A DNA stretch of 32,749 nucleotides from JAZMZS01 sp045120955 (GCA_045120955.1 JBGVFH010000041.1:1-32749), one strand, 5' to 3'. Positions 23,513-32,490 are shown, counted from the stretch's first letter. Notes: generated by a model from the sequence alone, not told the origin. Numbers and translations are program-made.

Positions 23513-26500
23513 ATGTCAAAGAAAACAGTAACAGAGTTTAGACCTTTAGTTATCCCGACATACAAGCCGGGAGATCCTGAGTCTCTTCCCATGTTCTTTG
23601 AAAAGAAGCCCTATCAGGGAGCGAGCGGACATCTGTATCCAGTTCCTTTCACGACAAAGATAAGTGACGAAAAGACAGATGTTACCTACAATGCTGCCAT
23701 ACTTGAAAACGAGTATATCAAGGTAGAAGTCCTTCCTGAGATAGGCGGTAAGATACAGAGAGCGCTTGACAAGACAACAAATTATGATTTTGTTTATCAT
23801 AATGAAGTTATCAAGCCCGCAATGGTTGGACTTGCAGGACCTTGGGTTTCAGGCGGTATTGAGTTTAACTGGCCTCAGCATCACCGTCCTACAACATATA
23901 TGCCTCTCGAAGCTACGATCACAGAAGATACAGACGGAGAAAAGACAGTATGGGTCGGTGAGGTAGACCCTCTTTACAGAATGAAGGGAATGGCAGGAAT
24001 AACCGTACCGAGCGGACGCTCTTATGTCAGAGCAAAGGTCCAGGTATACAACCGCACCCCTTATCCTCAGCCTATTATGTGGTGGGCGAACCTTGCTGTT
24101 GAAATAAACAAGGATTACAGAGTAGTGTTCCCACCTGATGTTGAATGGGTAAACGACCATGACCGCCGTGCTGTTCTCGAGTGGCCTATGGCAAAGGGAG
24201 TATATCATACGGCACGTCCGTTTGATTTCGGTGACGGCACCGATATTCATGATGTAAGCGCGGTAAGAGTTCCTTCTTCCTATCTTATATCAAAGGGACA
24301 ATGCGATATGGACTTCATATCCGGTTACGATCAGGGCGTTGGATGCGGTGTTGTTACCGTAGCTGACCACCACATCTCCCCCGGAAAGAAGATGTGGCAC
24401 TGGGGCAATCACCCCTTCGGTGATAAGTGGTGCGACAACCTCACAGACAACGGCTCCAGATACATTGAGCTCATGACCGGTGTATATACGGACAACCAGC
24501 CTGACTTTACATGGGTAATGCCTTATGAGACGAGAACCTTTGACCAATATTGGTATCCTGTAAAGAACATCGGTGAAGTAAAGAATGCCACCATAGACGC
24601 AGCAGTAAACTGCGAGATGCGTGACGGCAAGCTTTACCTCGGATACTACGCAACAGGCGTATTTGAGGGCTGCAAGATCACGGTAAAGGAAGGGGACAAG
24701 GTCATCTTTGAGGATACCTGCGATCTCTCTCCCGAAAATACATATGAAAAATACATTGATGCGTCGGTTGACTACAATAAGATAAGCGCAACGCTTACCT
24801 CCGCTGACGGAAAGCTTCTTGTAGGACACAAGCCCTACATCAGAGGAAACAAAAAGCCGATAACTCCAAGAAAACCTGCACTGCCGCCCGAGCAGATCGA
24901 GACGATAGAGGAGCTTGTTCTCAACGGTCAGCATCTGACACAGTACAGACACTTTGCGTATGAGCCGACGGATTACTTCCTTGAAGCTCTCAAGCGTGAT
25001 CCCGGAGATTCCCGCTCGAACACCGCAATGGGTAATTATCACCTTGCAAGAGGCGAGTTTGAGACAGCTATCGAATACTACGACAAGGCAATAACGCGTC
25101 TTACTCTGCGCAACGACAACCCTGCCGATACAGAAGCGCTTTACCATAAGGGTATAGCACTGCGTTTCCTCGGCAAGCTCGATGAAGCATACGATACTTT
25201 GTACAGAAGCGCATGGCAGTACAATTATATGTCGGGTGCTTATTATGCTCTTGCTTGCATCGACTGTATAAGAGGCAATTATGATCTCGCACTTGAAAAG
25301 CTCGAGATATCACTTTCTGTCAACACCATGAACCTCAACGCCCTTAAGCTCAAGGCAGCTATCACAAAGGATGCTGATGTTCAGGCTCAGATAGAAAAGC
25401 TTGACCCGCTCTTTGAGGTACAGTGTGACAAGCACGAATATTACATCGACAGAGCTATTGACTTTATGAATGCAGGCATGAACGACCTTGCGATCGCAGA
25501 GCTTGAAAAGGCTGATAAGACAAAGCCGATGGTACTTTACTATCTCGGATATCTCAAGGGAGACCGTGCTCTCGCAGAGCGTGCTGACACACTTTCGTGG
25601 AAGTGCTGCTTCCCGGCAAGACTTGAGGATATAGCTGTTCTCAAGTGGGCAGGAACACCCATGGCAGACTATTATCTCGGATGCCTTTACTATGACCGCC
25701 GCCGCTATGACTGTGCTATCGCAAGATGGGAGTCGGCTGTTGCTCGTGTTCCCGCTTTCGGTCCTGCTTATCGTAACCTCGGTATCGCATACATGGATAA
25801 AAAGCATGATCTCACAGGCGCAAAACTTATGCTTGAAAAGGCAGTTGAGCTTATGCCTGATGACAGCCGTGCATTCTATGAGCTTGTACAGCTTTACAAG
25901 AACGGCAACCTTTCTCTGGAGCAAAGACTTGCTCTTCATGACAGCCACGCAGAGCTTACGGCACAGCGTGACGACTGCACACTTGACAAGTCTATCATTT
26001 ACACGGAGCTTGGCAGATACGACGAGGCAAAGAATATTCTCCTCGGCCATCGCTTCCATACATACGAGGGCGGAGAGGGCAACCTCACTCGTCACCATGC
26101 ATGGCTTCAGGCTCTCAGAGGAACCGCAGCGCTTGAAGAAGGAGACGCTGAGCGTGCTATCGAAGAATTCAAGGCAGGCTACACATTCCCGCTTTGCTAT
26201 GGAGAAGAGAAGAATTACTTCGCACAGGAGTCACATCTCAACTATGGTATGGCTGTTGCATATGAGATGCTCGGAGATAAGGAAAACGCAAAGAAGTATT
26301 ATGACCTTGCATGCGTTGAGACCTCTGCTCCTACGGAGATCAGCTACTTCAGAGCTTTGGCTCTTTACAAGAACGGCAGAATTACCGAGGCAAGAGAGTT
26401 GCTTGACAGCATGATAGCTCTCGGTGAGCAGACGATCAAGAACAAGGACATCCCCGCATATTACGGAGTCGGCTCTCCCACACCGATGCCCTTTGAGTAT

Positions 26501-26659
26501 AACTTCTCTGAGAGAAATGTCGTAAAGGGTAAGCTGCTTGTTGCATTCGGCAAGCTCGGACTTGGTTTTGTTACTGAGGCGAAAGATCTTATCGCAGACA
26601 TAAAGAAGCTTGATAGAACAAACTTCGGTGCTTACGCATTCGGCGTATACTGCAAATAA
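23513..26659 (+). CDS. DUF5107 domain protein with TPR repeats
   Basis: 1048 residues from ATG 23513, nine bases after GGAG; the ATG at 23504 directly abuts that signal. There is no signal peptide, so it is cytoplasmic. The N-terminal half (about 1-430) is the DUF5107 type: beta-rich, with YPVPFTTKIS, LPEIGGKIQRALDK, VSGGIEFNWPQHHRP and WVMPYETRTFDQYWYP, and a fold probably related to galactose-mutarotase-like sugar-binding domains. The C-terminal half (about 490-1040) consists of tetratricopeptide repeats, for example NYHLARGEFETAIEYYDKAI and AYRNLGIAYMDKKHDLTGAK. Families like this accompany carbohydrate loci and are thought to act on sugars, but I know of no firmly assigned reaction. It is divergent from the sugar-sensing regulator and upstream of the third binding-protein/propeller pair. 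Confidence 0.85.
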   Translation: MSKKTVTEFRPLVIPTYKPGDPESLPMFFEKKPYQGASGHLYPVPFTTKISDEKTDVTYNAAILENEYIKVEVLPEIGGKIQRALDKTTNYDFVYHNEVIKPAMVGLAGPWVSGGIEFNWPQHHRPTTYMPLEATITEDTDGEKTVWVGEVDPLYRMKGMAGITVPSGRSYVRAKVQVYNRTPYPQPIMWWANLAVEINKDYRVVFPPDVEWVNDHDRRAVLEWPMAKGVYHTARPFDFGDGTDIHDVSAVRVPSSYLISKGQCDMDFISGYDQGVGCGVVTVADHHISPGKKMWHWGNHPFGDKWCDNLTDNGSRYIELMTGVYTDNQPDFTWVMPYETRTFDQYWYPVKNIGEVKNATIDAAVNCEMRDGKLYLGYYATGVFEGCKITVKEGDKVIFEDTCDLSPENTYEKYIDASVDYNKISATLTSADGKLLVGHKPYIRGNKKPITPRKPALPPEQIETIEELVLNGQHLTQYRHFAYEPTDYFLEALKRDPGDSRSNTAMGNYHLARGEFETAIEYYDKAITRLTLRNDNPADTEALYHKGIALRFLGKLDEAYDTLYRSAWQYNYMSGAYYALACIDCIRGNYDLALEKLEISLSVNTMNLNALKLKAAITKDADVQAQIEKLDPLFEVQCDKHEYYIDRAIDFMNAGMNDLAIAELEKADKTKPMVLYYLGYLKGDRALAERADTLSWKCCFPARLEDIAVLKWAGTPMADYYLGCLYYDRRRYDCAIARWESAVARVPAFGPAYRNLGIAYMDKKHDLTGAKLMLEKAVELMPDDSRAFYELVQLYKNGNLSLEQRLALHDSHAELTAQRDDCTLDKSIIYTELGRYDEAKNILLGHRFHTYEGGEGNLTRHHAWLQALRGTAALEEGDAERAIEEFKAGYTFPLCYGEEKNYFAQESHLNYGMAVAYEMLGDKENAKKYYDLACVETSAPTEISYFRALALYKNGRITEARELLDSMIALGEQTIKNKDIPAYYGVGSPTPMPFEYNFSERNVVKGKLLVAFGKLGLGFVTEAKDLIADIKKLDRTNFGAYAFGVYCK

Positions 26660-26667
26660 AACAAACC

Positions 26668-26711
26668 ACAACTGCCCTAACCGTACAAGTGTACGGTCAG
26701 GGTAAAGTTGT
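26668..26711 (+). terminator. Hairpin terminating the DUF5107 gene
   Basis: CCCTAACCGTACA (26675-26687) pairs with TGTACGGTCAGGG (26690-26702) with one mismatch, extended by ACAACT/AGTTGT outside. The T-tract is poor, so it may work with the next hairpin, GCTTTTTGT/ACAAAAAGC at 26722-26748. Confidence 0.6.
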
Positions 26712-26893
26712 ATTTGGAAGCGCTTTTTGTTAATTATTCACAAAAAGCACAGACTTGTTTTGTTTAAATGGCAAATATGTGTTCAAGTTGCATAAATGTG
26801 CAGCTTAAACACAGCTCAAATAAACATGGCAGCTTTTATGTTGCGGTTTTTGACATTTTGATCCTGCACTATCAGCAGAATTGACACAGCAAA

Positions 26894-26929
26894 TGCTTTG
26901 ATGCATACGCATTCGGCGCATATTGCAAA
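26894..26929 (+). pseudogene. Relic of a second DUF5107 gene 3' end
   Basis: Twelve codons read CFDAYAFGAYCK, matching the last twelve residues of the intact gene (NFGAYAFGVYCK, 26621-26656). The differences are partly synonymous and the stop codon is lost. An in-frame stop lies just upstream, so nothing more of the gene is recognisable. The remainder of the gene-free stretch 26660-27161 holds hairpins and an AT-rich leader. Confidence 0.6.
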
Positions 26930-26944
26930 AATACAAATATAAAA

Positions 26945-26978
26945 CATCCCCGGGCGAATGACCGCGCGGTCGAGGATG
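26945..26978. terminator. Hairpin with a perfect 12-bp GC palindrome
   Basis: CATCC (26945-26949) and GGATG (26974-26978) enclose the palindrome GACCGCGCGGTC (26960-26971). The region stands out in GC content from the AT-rich surroundings. T-rich sequence follows on the minus strand (TTTTATATTTG), so it may terminate in that direction or mark the end of the relic gene. Confidence 0.45.
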
Positions 26979-27161
26979 CTTGTATTTGCACCTATTTGCA
27001 ATAAAAAAACGCCAAAAAAATGCTGGTTTTAGTACATGCAGCGAAAAATATGTAATGTACGATATTAGTTGGAAATATTACCCATAGTGATATTTGCATA
27101 GTATTTTTTCTGCGTATGCAGTTTAATATCTAAGTATAAAAACAATAAGGAGGGATTGTTT

Positions 27162-28661
27162 ATGAACAAAGCAAAAAGATTTTTAGCACTTGCAATACTT
27201 GCCGTTATGCTTCTTCCCACAGTTGCGGCGTGCTCAGAGAAAAAGCCCGCTGATACAACTGCTTCGAGCGGGAATACGGTAACAAATACGGACACGACAG
27301 AAGAAGTGCCTACCTTGCTTCCCAACGGAACATGGTATGACGGCCACGAGTTCAAATTTCTCATTGCCGGAAACTTTGATAACAACGACTTTGAGTACGA
27401 GGGCAATACTACCGAGCCTGTTGACTATGCAAAATACAGACGTATGGCATCCATTCAGGAAAAATACGGTGTAGGAATTACAAACGAAGATGTTATTGCG
27501 TTCAATACATCGAACGGCGGCGGTCCCGGCTTTGAAGCTATGAGACGCAGCTATGAATCAGGCTCATATGACTATGATGCAGCTATGATAGGTACATATG
27601 ACGTTTCTCAGGCGGCATACTCAGGATTTTTGACAGACCTCAACTCTGATGAGCTTAGCTACATCGACCTTACAAAATCATGGTGGGACCAGAAGGCTAA
27701 CGAGTCGCTCATGATAGACGGTAAAATGTTCTATACAACGGGAGACATCAGCATTACCGACAACAGAATAACCAACTGCATCATGTTCAACAAAACTCTT
27801 GTAGCAAATACCGATACAATGAAAAATCCCTATGAAATGGTACAAGCAAACGAGTGGACATGGGACAACTTTACCACAGAGGTAAGAAAGATATCGCAGG
27901 ACCTCAACGGTGATGATGTCAGAGACCAAAACGACCTGTTCGGTCTTCTCACATGGAAGGATGCTATTCTTGCAGCTTACTCAAGCTCAGGCGAGCGCTA
28001 TGCTACCATAAACAGCAATGATGAGGTAGAGCTTACTATCTACACACCCAAGAGCGTTTCCATGATATCAAAATATATAGAGCTTGTTCAGGATTCAAAC
28101 TCAGTATTTAACTATCAGACGCTTTCCGGCGGATGGGACGCTGTACGTATACAGATGTTTGACAACGACCAGGTAGCGTACTATCTGACTACTCTGAACA
28201 CAGTACCTAAGCACAGAGACTCCGAGACTGATTTCGGAATTCTCCCCATTCCGAAATATGATTCCGAGCAGGCAGACTACGGTCATCTTGTAACTCCTTT
28301 CCACTGCCAGTTCCTCTGCGTTCCTTTCTTTATTGAGGATTCAGAAAGAACAAGCGGTATTATTGAGGAGCTTGCATATGACGGAAAGCAGTATCTCACA
28401 CCTGCTTACTACGAGGAAACTCTTGTAGGTCAGATCGTTCGTGACGATGAGTCCGCAGACATGCTCGACATCATATTCTCATCTGCGATTAATGATATGG
28501 GTATGTACTACAAGGTCGGCGGACTTCACAACTCTCTTCTGAATATGGCAATGACAAAGGAAAATACCTTTGCATCTATCTATGAGTCAGCTCGCGATGT
28601 TGCTGAAAGTGATGTTGCCAAGATAAATGACAACTTCCAGAATGTCCTCGGCACTGAATAA
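27162..28661 (+). CDS. Lipoprotein, ABC-type extracellular substrate-binding protein (copy 3)
   Basis: 499 residues from ATG 27162, seven bases after AAGGAGGG. The signal peptide ends in VAAC (Cys24) and a short Thr/Asp-rich linker follows. It is paralogous to copies 1 and 2 but more divergent from both. Shared landmarks are YDAAMIGTYDVSQAAYSG, KSWWDQKANES, GKMFYTTGDIS, GLLTWKDAI, KHRDSETDFGILPIPK and DESADMLDIIFSS. It is the first gene of the right-hand cassette, followed by two propeller genes. As with the other copies no permease is encoded nearby. The bound ligand is unknown, presumably a glycan fragment related to the propeller substrate. Confidence 0.8.
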   Translation: MNKAKRFLALAILAVMLLPTVAACSEKKPADTTASSGNTVTNTDTTEEVPTLLPNGTWYDGHEFKFLIAGNFDNNDFEYEGNTTEPVDYAKYRRMASIQEKYGVGITNEDVIAFNTSNGGGPGFEAMRRSYESGSYDYDAAMIGTYDVSQAAYSGFLTDLNSDELSYIDLTKSWWDQKANESLMIDGKMFYTTGDISITDNRITNCIMFNKTLVANTDTMKNPYEMVQANEWTWDNFTTEVRKISQDLNGDDVRDQNDLFGLLTWKDAILAAYSSSGERYATINSNDEVELTIYTPKSVSMISKYIELVQDSNSVFNYQTLSGGWDAVRIQMFDNDQVAYYLTTLNTVPKHRDSETDFGILPIPKYDSEQADYGHLVTPFHCQFLCVPFFIEDSERTSGIIEELAYDGKQYLTPAYYEETLVGQIVRDDESADMLDIIFSSAINDMGMYYKVGGLHNSLLNMAMTKENTFASIYESARDVAESDVAKINDNFQNVLGTE

Positions 28662-28695
28662 TACAATTTTCGAAGCGGTCGTATAAAATCAAATA

Positions 28696-28773
28696 AAAAC
28701 GGTCTGTAGGTATGCAGGGAAAATCCGAACAGCGACATGCTGCGGTACTCAGAATGCAGCTACAGACCGTTTT
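28696..28773 (+). other. Structured intergenic RNA element before the third propeller gene
   Basis: AAAACGGTCTGTAG (28696-28709) and CTACAGACCGTTTT (28760-28773) form a perfect 14-bp outer helix. Inside, CCG..CAGC (with an AA bulge) pairs with GCTGCGG around GACAT (about 28724-28745). The 3' arm ends in TTTT. It lies between the binding-protein gene and the propeller gene. The size and layered helices go beyond a plain terminator; it could be a terminator with an inserted domain or a small regulatory RNA. Confidence 0.65.
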
Positions 28774-28805
28774 GCCTAACAGCAAAAAATAAATCGGAGA
28801 AAAAT

Positions 28806-30695
28806 ATGAAAAAAAGAAAAATACTGTTTGCATTATTGATTTCTGTGTTAGCTGCTCTTGTGGTTTTCTGCTCATGCTCGAACACAAACGGCGATGATAC
28901 ATTCGATACGGGAAGCGACAGTGTATCCGTGAGCGGCGACGACACAGGTGCTGCTTCAGATATCGAAGGTGTAACCGTAGTAGAAAAGGACTCGGTGAGC
29001 ATACACTCCATATCACAGCTTAACTCTGAGAGCGAGGGGATAGACTCTCATGCAGGCATGGAGGCATACAGCACGCTTGAGCTTAACAACAGAGAGTACA
29101 ACATGCTCTCCAGCCTTGAGCTCGGTGTCACGGTTCCGTACTATCCGAGAGTCAGACAGATGGAAAACGGAAAGTATATCATGACATATCAGGCAAACCG
29201 TATACCGTGGGAGGTGTTCGTTGCCTTTTCTGAGGACGGTGTGAGATGGAAAAACTCCCGCAAGCTTCTCGGAACATGTGAATATCCAAACGGCTATGCC
29301 GACACGATGGTATTTATGACAGCAGACCTATGCGTGCTTGATGACGGAACGATAATCGTCGTTTCCGCCTTCAGAGGAAAGGCAAATTACGCAAAGGATG
29401 TAAACTCAAACGGACTTGTCATAATAAAGAGCACCGACAACGGCGCGACCTGGAGCGAAAAGCAGATAATATACACAGGCACCTGCTGGGAGCCGTATAT
29501 CATGCAGACCTCGAGCGGGGAAATTCAGGTATACTTTACACAGACGGGACATCTGCTCGCTGAGCACGGATGGTCAACCGACAGACGTTCAAGCTGTGTG
29601 GGGCTTCTTCGTTCAAATGACGGAGGAGATACGTGGACAAAACAGACAGGCTACAGCGCTCAGATAGTAATGCAGCAGTTCGTATACCACAAAAACGGCT
29701 ATGACTACATGAACGATCAGATGCCGGTAGCTATAGAGCTGCACAACGGCACGATAGTGCTCGCTGCTGAGGGATATCTTGCAGATGATACATATGATAT
29801 TTCCATCGCTTATTCCAAAGACAACTGGGCAACGTCGCTTGGCTTTAACGAGAGCGGACCTGCAAGCAGAATTACGAACTTCCTCTCCGGTGCCGGACCG
29901 TATCTTGCACAGTTTGAATCGGGCGAGACGGTGCTCTCCACCCACACCTCACAGATGCATACCTATGTAGGTACTGCCGAGGCGAAGAACTTTACAAATC
30001 ACTATCAGCCGTTTAAGGGACATATCGGCAACTGGTCATCACTTTATGTTGATTCAACGCATTCGATCATAGGTACAATGGCATACGAAACTGCCGGAGA
30101 AACAAATGACCCCTCATCAAGTGTTATAGATGTGGGAAGAATGTATCTCAATCACGTAATATATGCAAAGAAATCGGATATTACCGTTGACGGTAAGACC
30201 GAGGACTGGGACAACAACACCTCAGCACTCTTTATCGGAAGTGACACGCAGGCACAGATGTCAATGCGTTTCTCCTACGACGATGAAAAAGTATACTATC
30301 TCTTTGAGAGACTTGACAATTACCTCACCGACGGCGATGTGGAGGGATTTTATCTGCCGGTAGATGCCGATACTTATTATCTGATAAAGTTCGGCACGGT
30401 CGGGGTCGATTCTGTAAAATATTACAACGGCAAAAAGCTCAGCAATGCTGAGATAGAAGGCATGGAGTGGGCAATAACGCTCGTTGGAAACACAGGCGAT
30501 ACGGAAAAAGATACGGGAAAGATACTCGAGATATCCATCCCCCGTTCTGCTGTCAGCGTGTCAGATGACGGACTGCTTTTGTTCAACGCTATGCTTTATA
30601 ATAAGGATAAATCCGAAAAAGCGGTAAACGATACTTTCTCCTGTGCGGATACATCAAACCGAAACACATGGCAGAGAGTATACCTTACAAAATAA
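28806..30695 (+). CDS. Lipoprotein Asp-box beta-propeller glycosidase-like protein with CBM9-like domain (copy 3)
   Basis: 629 residues from ATG 28806, preceded by GGAGA at 28796-28800; the longer frame upstream lies in the intergenic RNA element. The lipobox is FCSC (Cys24), followed by an Asp/Ser/Gly-rich linker to about 60. The propeller has YYPRVRQMENGKYIMTYQ, Asp-boxes STDNGATW and SNDGGDTW, TGTCWEPYIMQTSSGE, DQMPV and LAAE. The CBM9-like tail opens ITVDGKTEDWDNN. It is closer to the next gene (30756) than to copies 1 and 2. Cell-surface glycan binding or hydrolysis is inferred from fold and neighbours. Confidence 0.75.
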   Translation: MKKRKILFALLISVLAALVVFCSCSNTNGDDTFDTGSDSVSVSGDDTGAASDIEGVTVVEKDSVSIHSISQLNSESEGIDSHAGMEAYSTLELNNREYNMLSSLELGVTVPYYPRVRQMENGKYIMTYQANRIPWEVFVAFSEDGVRWKNSRKLLGTCEYPNGYADTMVFMTADLCVLDDGTIIVVSAFRGKANYAKDVNSNGLVIIKSTDNGATWSEKQIIYTGTCWEPYIMQTSSGEIQVYFTQTGHLLAEHGWSTDRRSSCVGLLRSNDGGDTWTKQTGYSAQIVMQQFVYHKNGYDYMNDQMPVAIELHNGTIVLAAEGYLADDTYDISIAYSKDNWATSLGFNESGPASRITNFLSGAGPYLAQFESGETVLSTHTSQMHTYVGTAEAKNFTNHYQPFKGHIGNWSSLYVDSTHSIIGTMAYETAGETNDPSSSVIDVGRMYLNHVIYAKKSDITVDGKTEDWDNNTSALFIGSDTQAQMSMRFSYDDEKVYYLFERLDNYLTDGDVEGFYLPVDADTYYLIKFGTVGVDSVKYYNGKKLSNAEIEGMEWAITLVGNTGDTEKDTGKILEISIPRSAVSVSDDGLLLFNAMLYNKDKSEKAVNDTFSCADTSNRNTWQRVYLTK

Positions 30696-30703
30696 CAGAA
30701 ACC

Positions 30704-30736
30704 GAAAAACCGCACAGCAAAAATGTGCGGTTTTTC
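30704..30736 (+). terminator. Terminator between the two adjacent propeller genes
   Basis: GAAAAACCGCACA (30704-30716) pairs perfectly with TGTGCGGTTTTTC (30724-30736) over 13 bp, the 3' arm supplying the T-tract. It lies nine bases after the stop of copy 3 and just before the ribosome binding site AGAGGGA (30742-30748) of copy 4. Confidence 0.8.
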
Positions 30737-30755
30737 AAAAAAGAGGGATTTTATT

Positions 30756-32486
30756 ATGAAAACAACATCCGAAACACGAAATCAAACGTTGAAGATACAT
30801 TCCATATCCGAGCTTAACCGTGAAGGGGAGGGGACAGACTCTCACAGAGGCTTGGAAGAGTACAGCTCGCTTGAGTTAAACTACAGAGAATACAGAGAGC
30901 ATACCGGTGCAGAGCTCGGCGGGATGAAAAATCCGTATTATCCGAGAATAAAGCGGATGAAAAACGGCAAGTACATCATGACCTACCAGGCGAACCGCAT
31001 CAGCTGGGAGGTGTTTTATGCTTTATCGGATGACGGAATAAACTGGTCAAATGCACGCAAGCTGCTCGGTGTTTGCGATTACCCTGACGGCTACGCTGAT
31101 ACCATGGTATTTATGACAGCGGATCTTTGTGTGCTCGATGACGGAACGATAATTGTCGTTTCGGCATTCAGAGGAAAGGCAAATTACTCAAAGGATGTAA
31201 ACTCAAACGGTCTTATGATAGTCAAGAGCAAGGACAACGGAGCTACATGGAGCGACAAGGAAAAAATATATACGGGTACCTGTTGGGAGCCGTATATCAT
31301 GCAGACCTCGAGCGGGGAGGTTCAGGTGTATTTTACACAGACGGGACATCTGCTTGCAAAATACGGCTGGAAAAATGACAGACGTTCGAGCTGCGTGGGA
31401 CTGCTTCGCTCAAGAGACAGAGGGCAGAGCTGGACAAAGCAGGAGGGCTACAGCGCTCAGATAGTAATGCAGCAGTTCGTGTTTAACCGTGACGGCTATG
31501 ATTATATGTGCGATCAGATGCCTGTTGCAACAGAGCTGCACAACGGCACAATAGCTCTTGCGGCAGAGACCTGCAACGCACAGAACAGCTACCGACTGTC
31601 TGTTGCTTATTCAAAGGACAACTGGGCGAAAAATCTCGCATATGATGAGGCGGGACCGGAGGACAGAGTAACGAATTTCGTTCAGGCGGCAGGACCGTAT
31701 ATTGCACAGTTTGAGTCAGGCGAGACAGTGCTTTCCTGTCACAGATATGAGATGAATATGTATATCGGAACAGCGGATGCGACATCTTTTACAAATCACT
31801 ATCAGCCGTTTGGCAGACACAAGGGAAATTGGTCATGTGTGTTTGTTGATTCTGCTCATTCTGTTATCGGAGCTATGGCAAACGAGGACGGAAAAACAGT
31901 AAACGGCGTTGAAGTGCCGAGCTTTCTCGATGTCGGAAGAATGTACCTCAACCATGCAATATATGCAAAGCACTCACAGATAAGCGTCGATGCAAGAACG
32001 GACGATTGGGAGGATAACACCGCCGCATTATTTATAGGAAGCGAGTCGCAGGCTCAGATGTCGATGCGCTTTGCATATGATGATGAAAAGCTGTATCTGC
32101 TCATCGAAAGACTCGATCACTGCATGACAGATGCAGATGCGGAGGAAATTTATTTGCCTGCGCAAAACGGCGCTTACTATATCGTAAGGTTCGGAATAAA
32201 CGGTATTGACTCAGTCCTGTATTGCAAAGGTGAGGCTGTCGCGGAGGCTGAGCTCGAGAGTGTCGAGTGTGCTACAGAGGTGGTGCGCACAGCAGATGGT
32301 GACATTGGAAAAATACTCGAGGCGGCGATCCCTCGCTCTCAGATCAGCATAGGAGAAGACGGAATGCTTGCCTTTAATGCTGTATTATATAATAAAGATG
32401 GAAACGGACAGCTGCTGACCGATACTTTTTCAAATGTTGAAGTAACGGACGTGAACACTTGGCAGAGAGTGTTTCTTACAAAATAA
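30756..32486 (+). CDS. Asp-box beta-propeller glycosidase-like protein without signal peptide (copy 4)
   Basis: 576 residues from ATG 30756, seven bases after AGAGGGA. It is highly similar to the preceding protein from the first shared motif onward: IHSISELNREGEGTDSH, YYPRIKRMKNGKYIMTYQ, DTMVFMTADLCVLDDGTI, TGTCWEPYIMQTSSGE, DQMPVA and the CBM9-like tail ISVDARTDDWEDN. However, the N-terminus is MKTTSETRNQ, with no hydrophobic signal or lipobox. As predicted it is cytoplasmic. It may act on imported glycan fragments, or it may be a duplicate that lost its export signal. The reading frame is otherwise intact. The stop is followed within four bases by repeat copy B. Confidence 0.78.
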   Translation: MKTTSETRNQTLKIHSISELNREGEGTDSHRGLEEYSSLELNYREYREHTGAELGGMKNPYYPRIKRMKNGKYIMTYQANRISWEVFYALSDDGINWSNARKLLGVCDYPDGYADTMVFMTADLCVLDDGTIIVVSAFRGKANYSKDVNSNGLMIVKSKDNGATWSDKEKIYTGTCWEPYIMQTSSGEVQVYFTQTGHLLAKYGWKNDRRSSCVGLLRSRDRGQSWTKQEGYSAQIVMQQFVFNRDGYDYMCDQMPVATELHNGTIALAAETCNAQNSYRLSVAYSKDNWAKNLAYDEAGPEDRVTNFVQAAGPYIAQFESGETVLSCHRYEMNMYIGTADATSFTNHYQPFGRHKGNWSCVFVDSAHSVIGAMANEDGKTVNGVEVPSFLDVGRMYLNHAIYAKHSQISVDARTDDWEDNTAALFIGSESQAQMSMRFAYDDEKLYLLIERLDHCMTDADAEEIYLPAQNGAYYIVRFGINGIDSVLYCKGEAVAEAELESVECATEVVRTADGDIGKILEAAIPRSQISIGEDGMLAFNAVLYNKDGNGQLLTDTFSNVEVTDVNTWQRVFLTK

Positions 32487-32490
32487 AAAA

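Noticed and set aside
24290..25147. Minus-strand ORF of 285 codons inside the DUF5107 gene
   Set aside because: Long frames opposite a strongly coding gene are expected from codon bias; the plus-strand frame has recognisable domains and a ribosome binding site, this one has neither.
25310..26098. Minus-strand ORF of 262 codons inside the TPR part
   Set aside because: Shadow of the TPR-coding frame, with no recognisable motif and no start signal.
28737..28805. Longer N-terminus for the third propeller protein
   Set aside because: It would start inside the intergenic RNA structure, lacks a ribosome binding site and would place 23 polar residues before the lipoprotein signal peptide.
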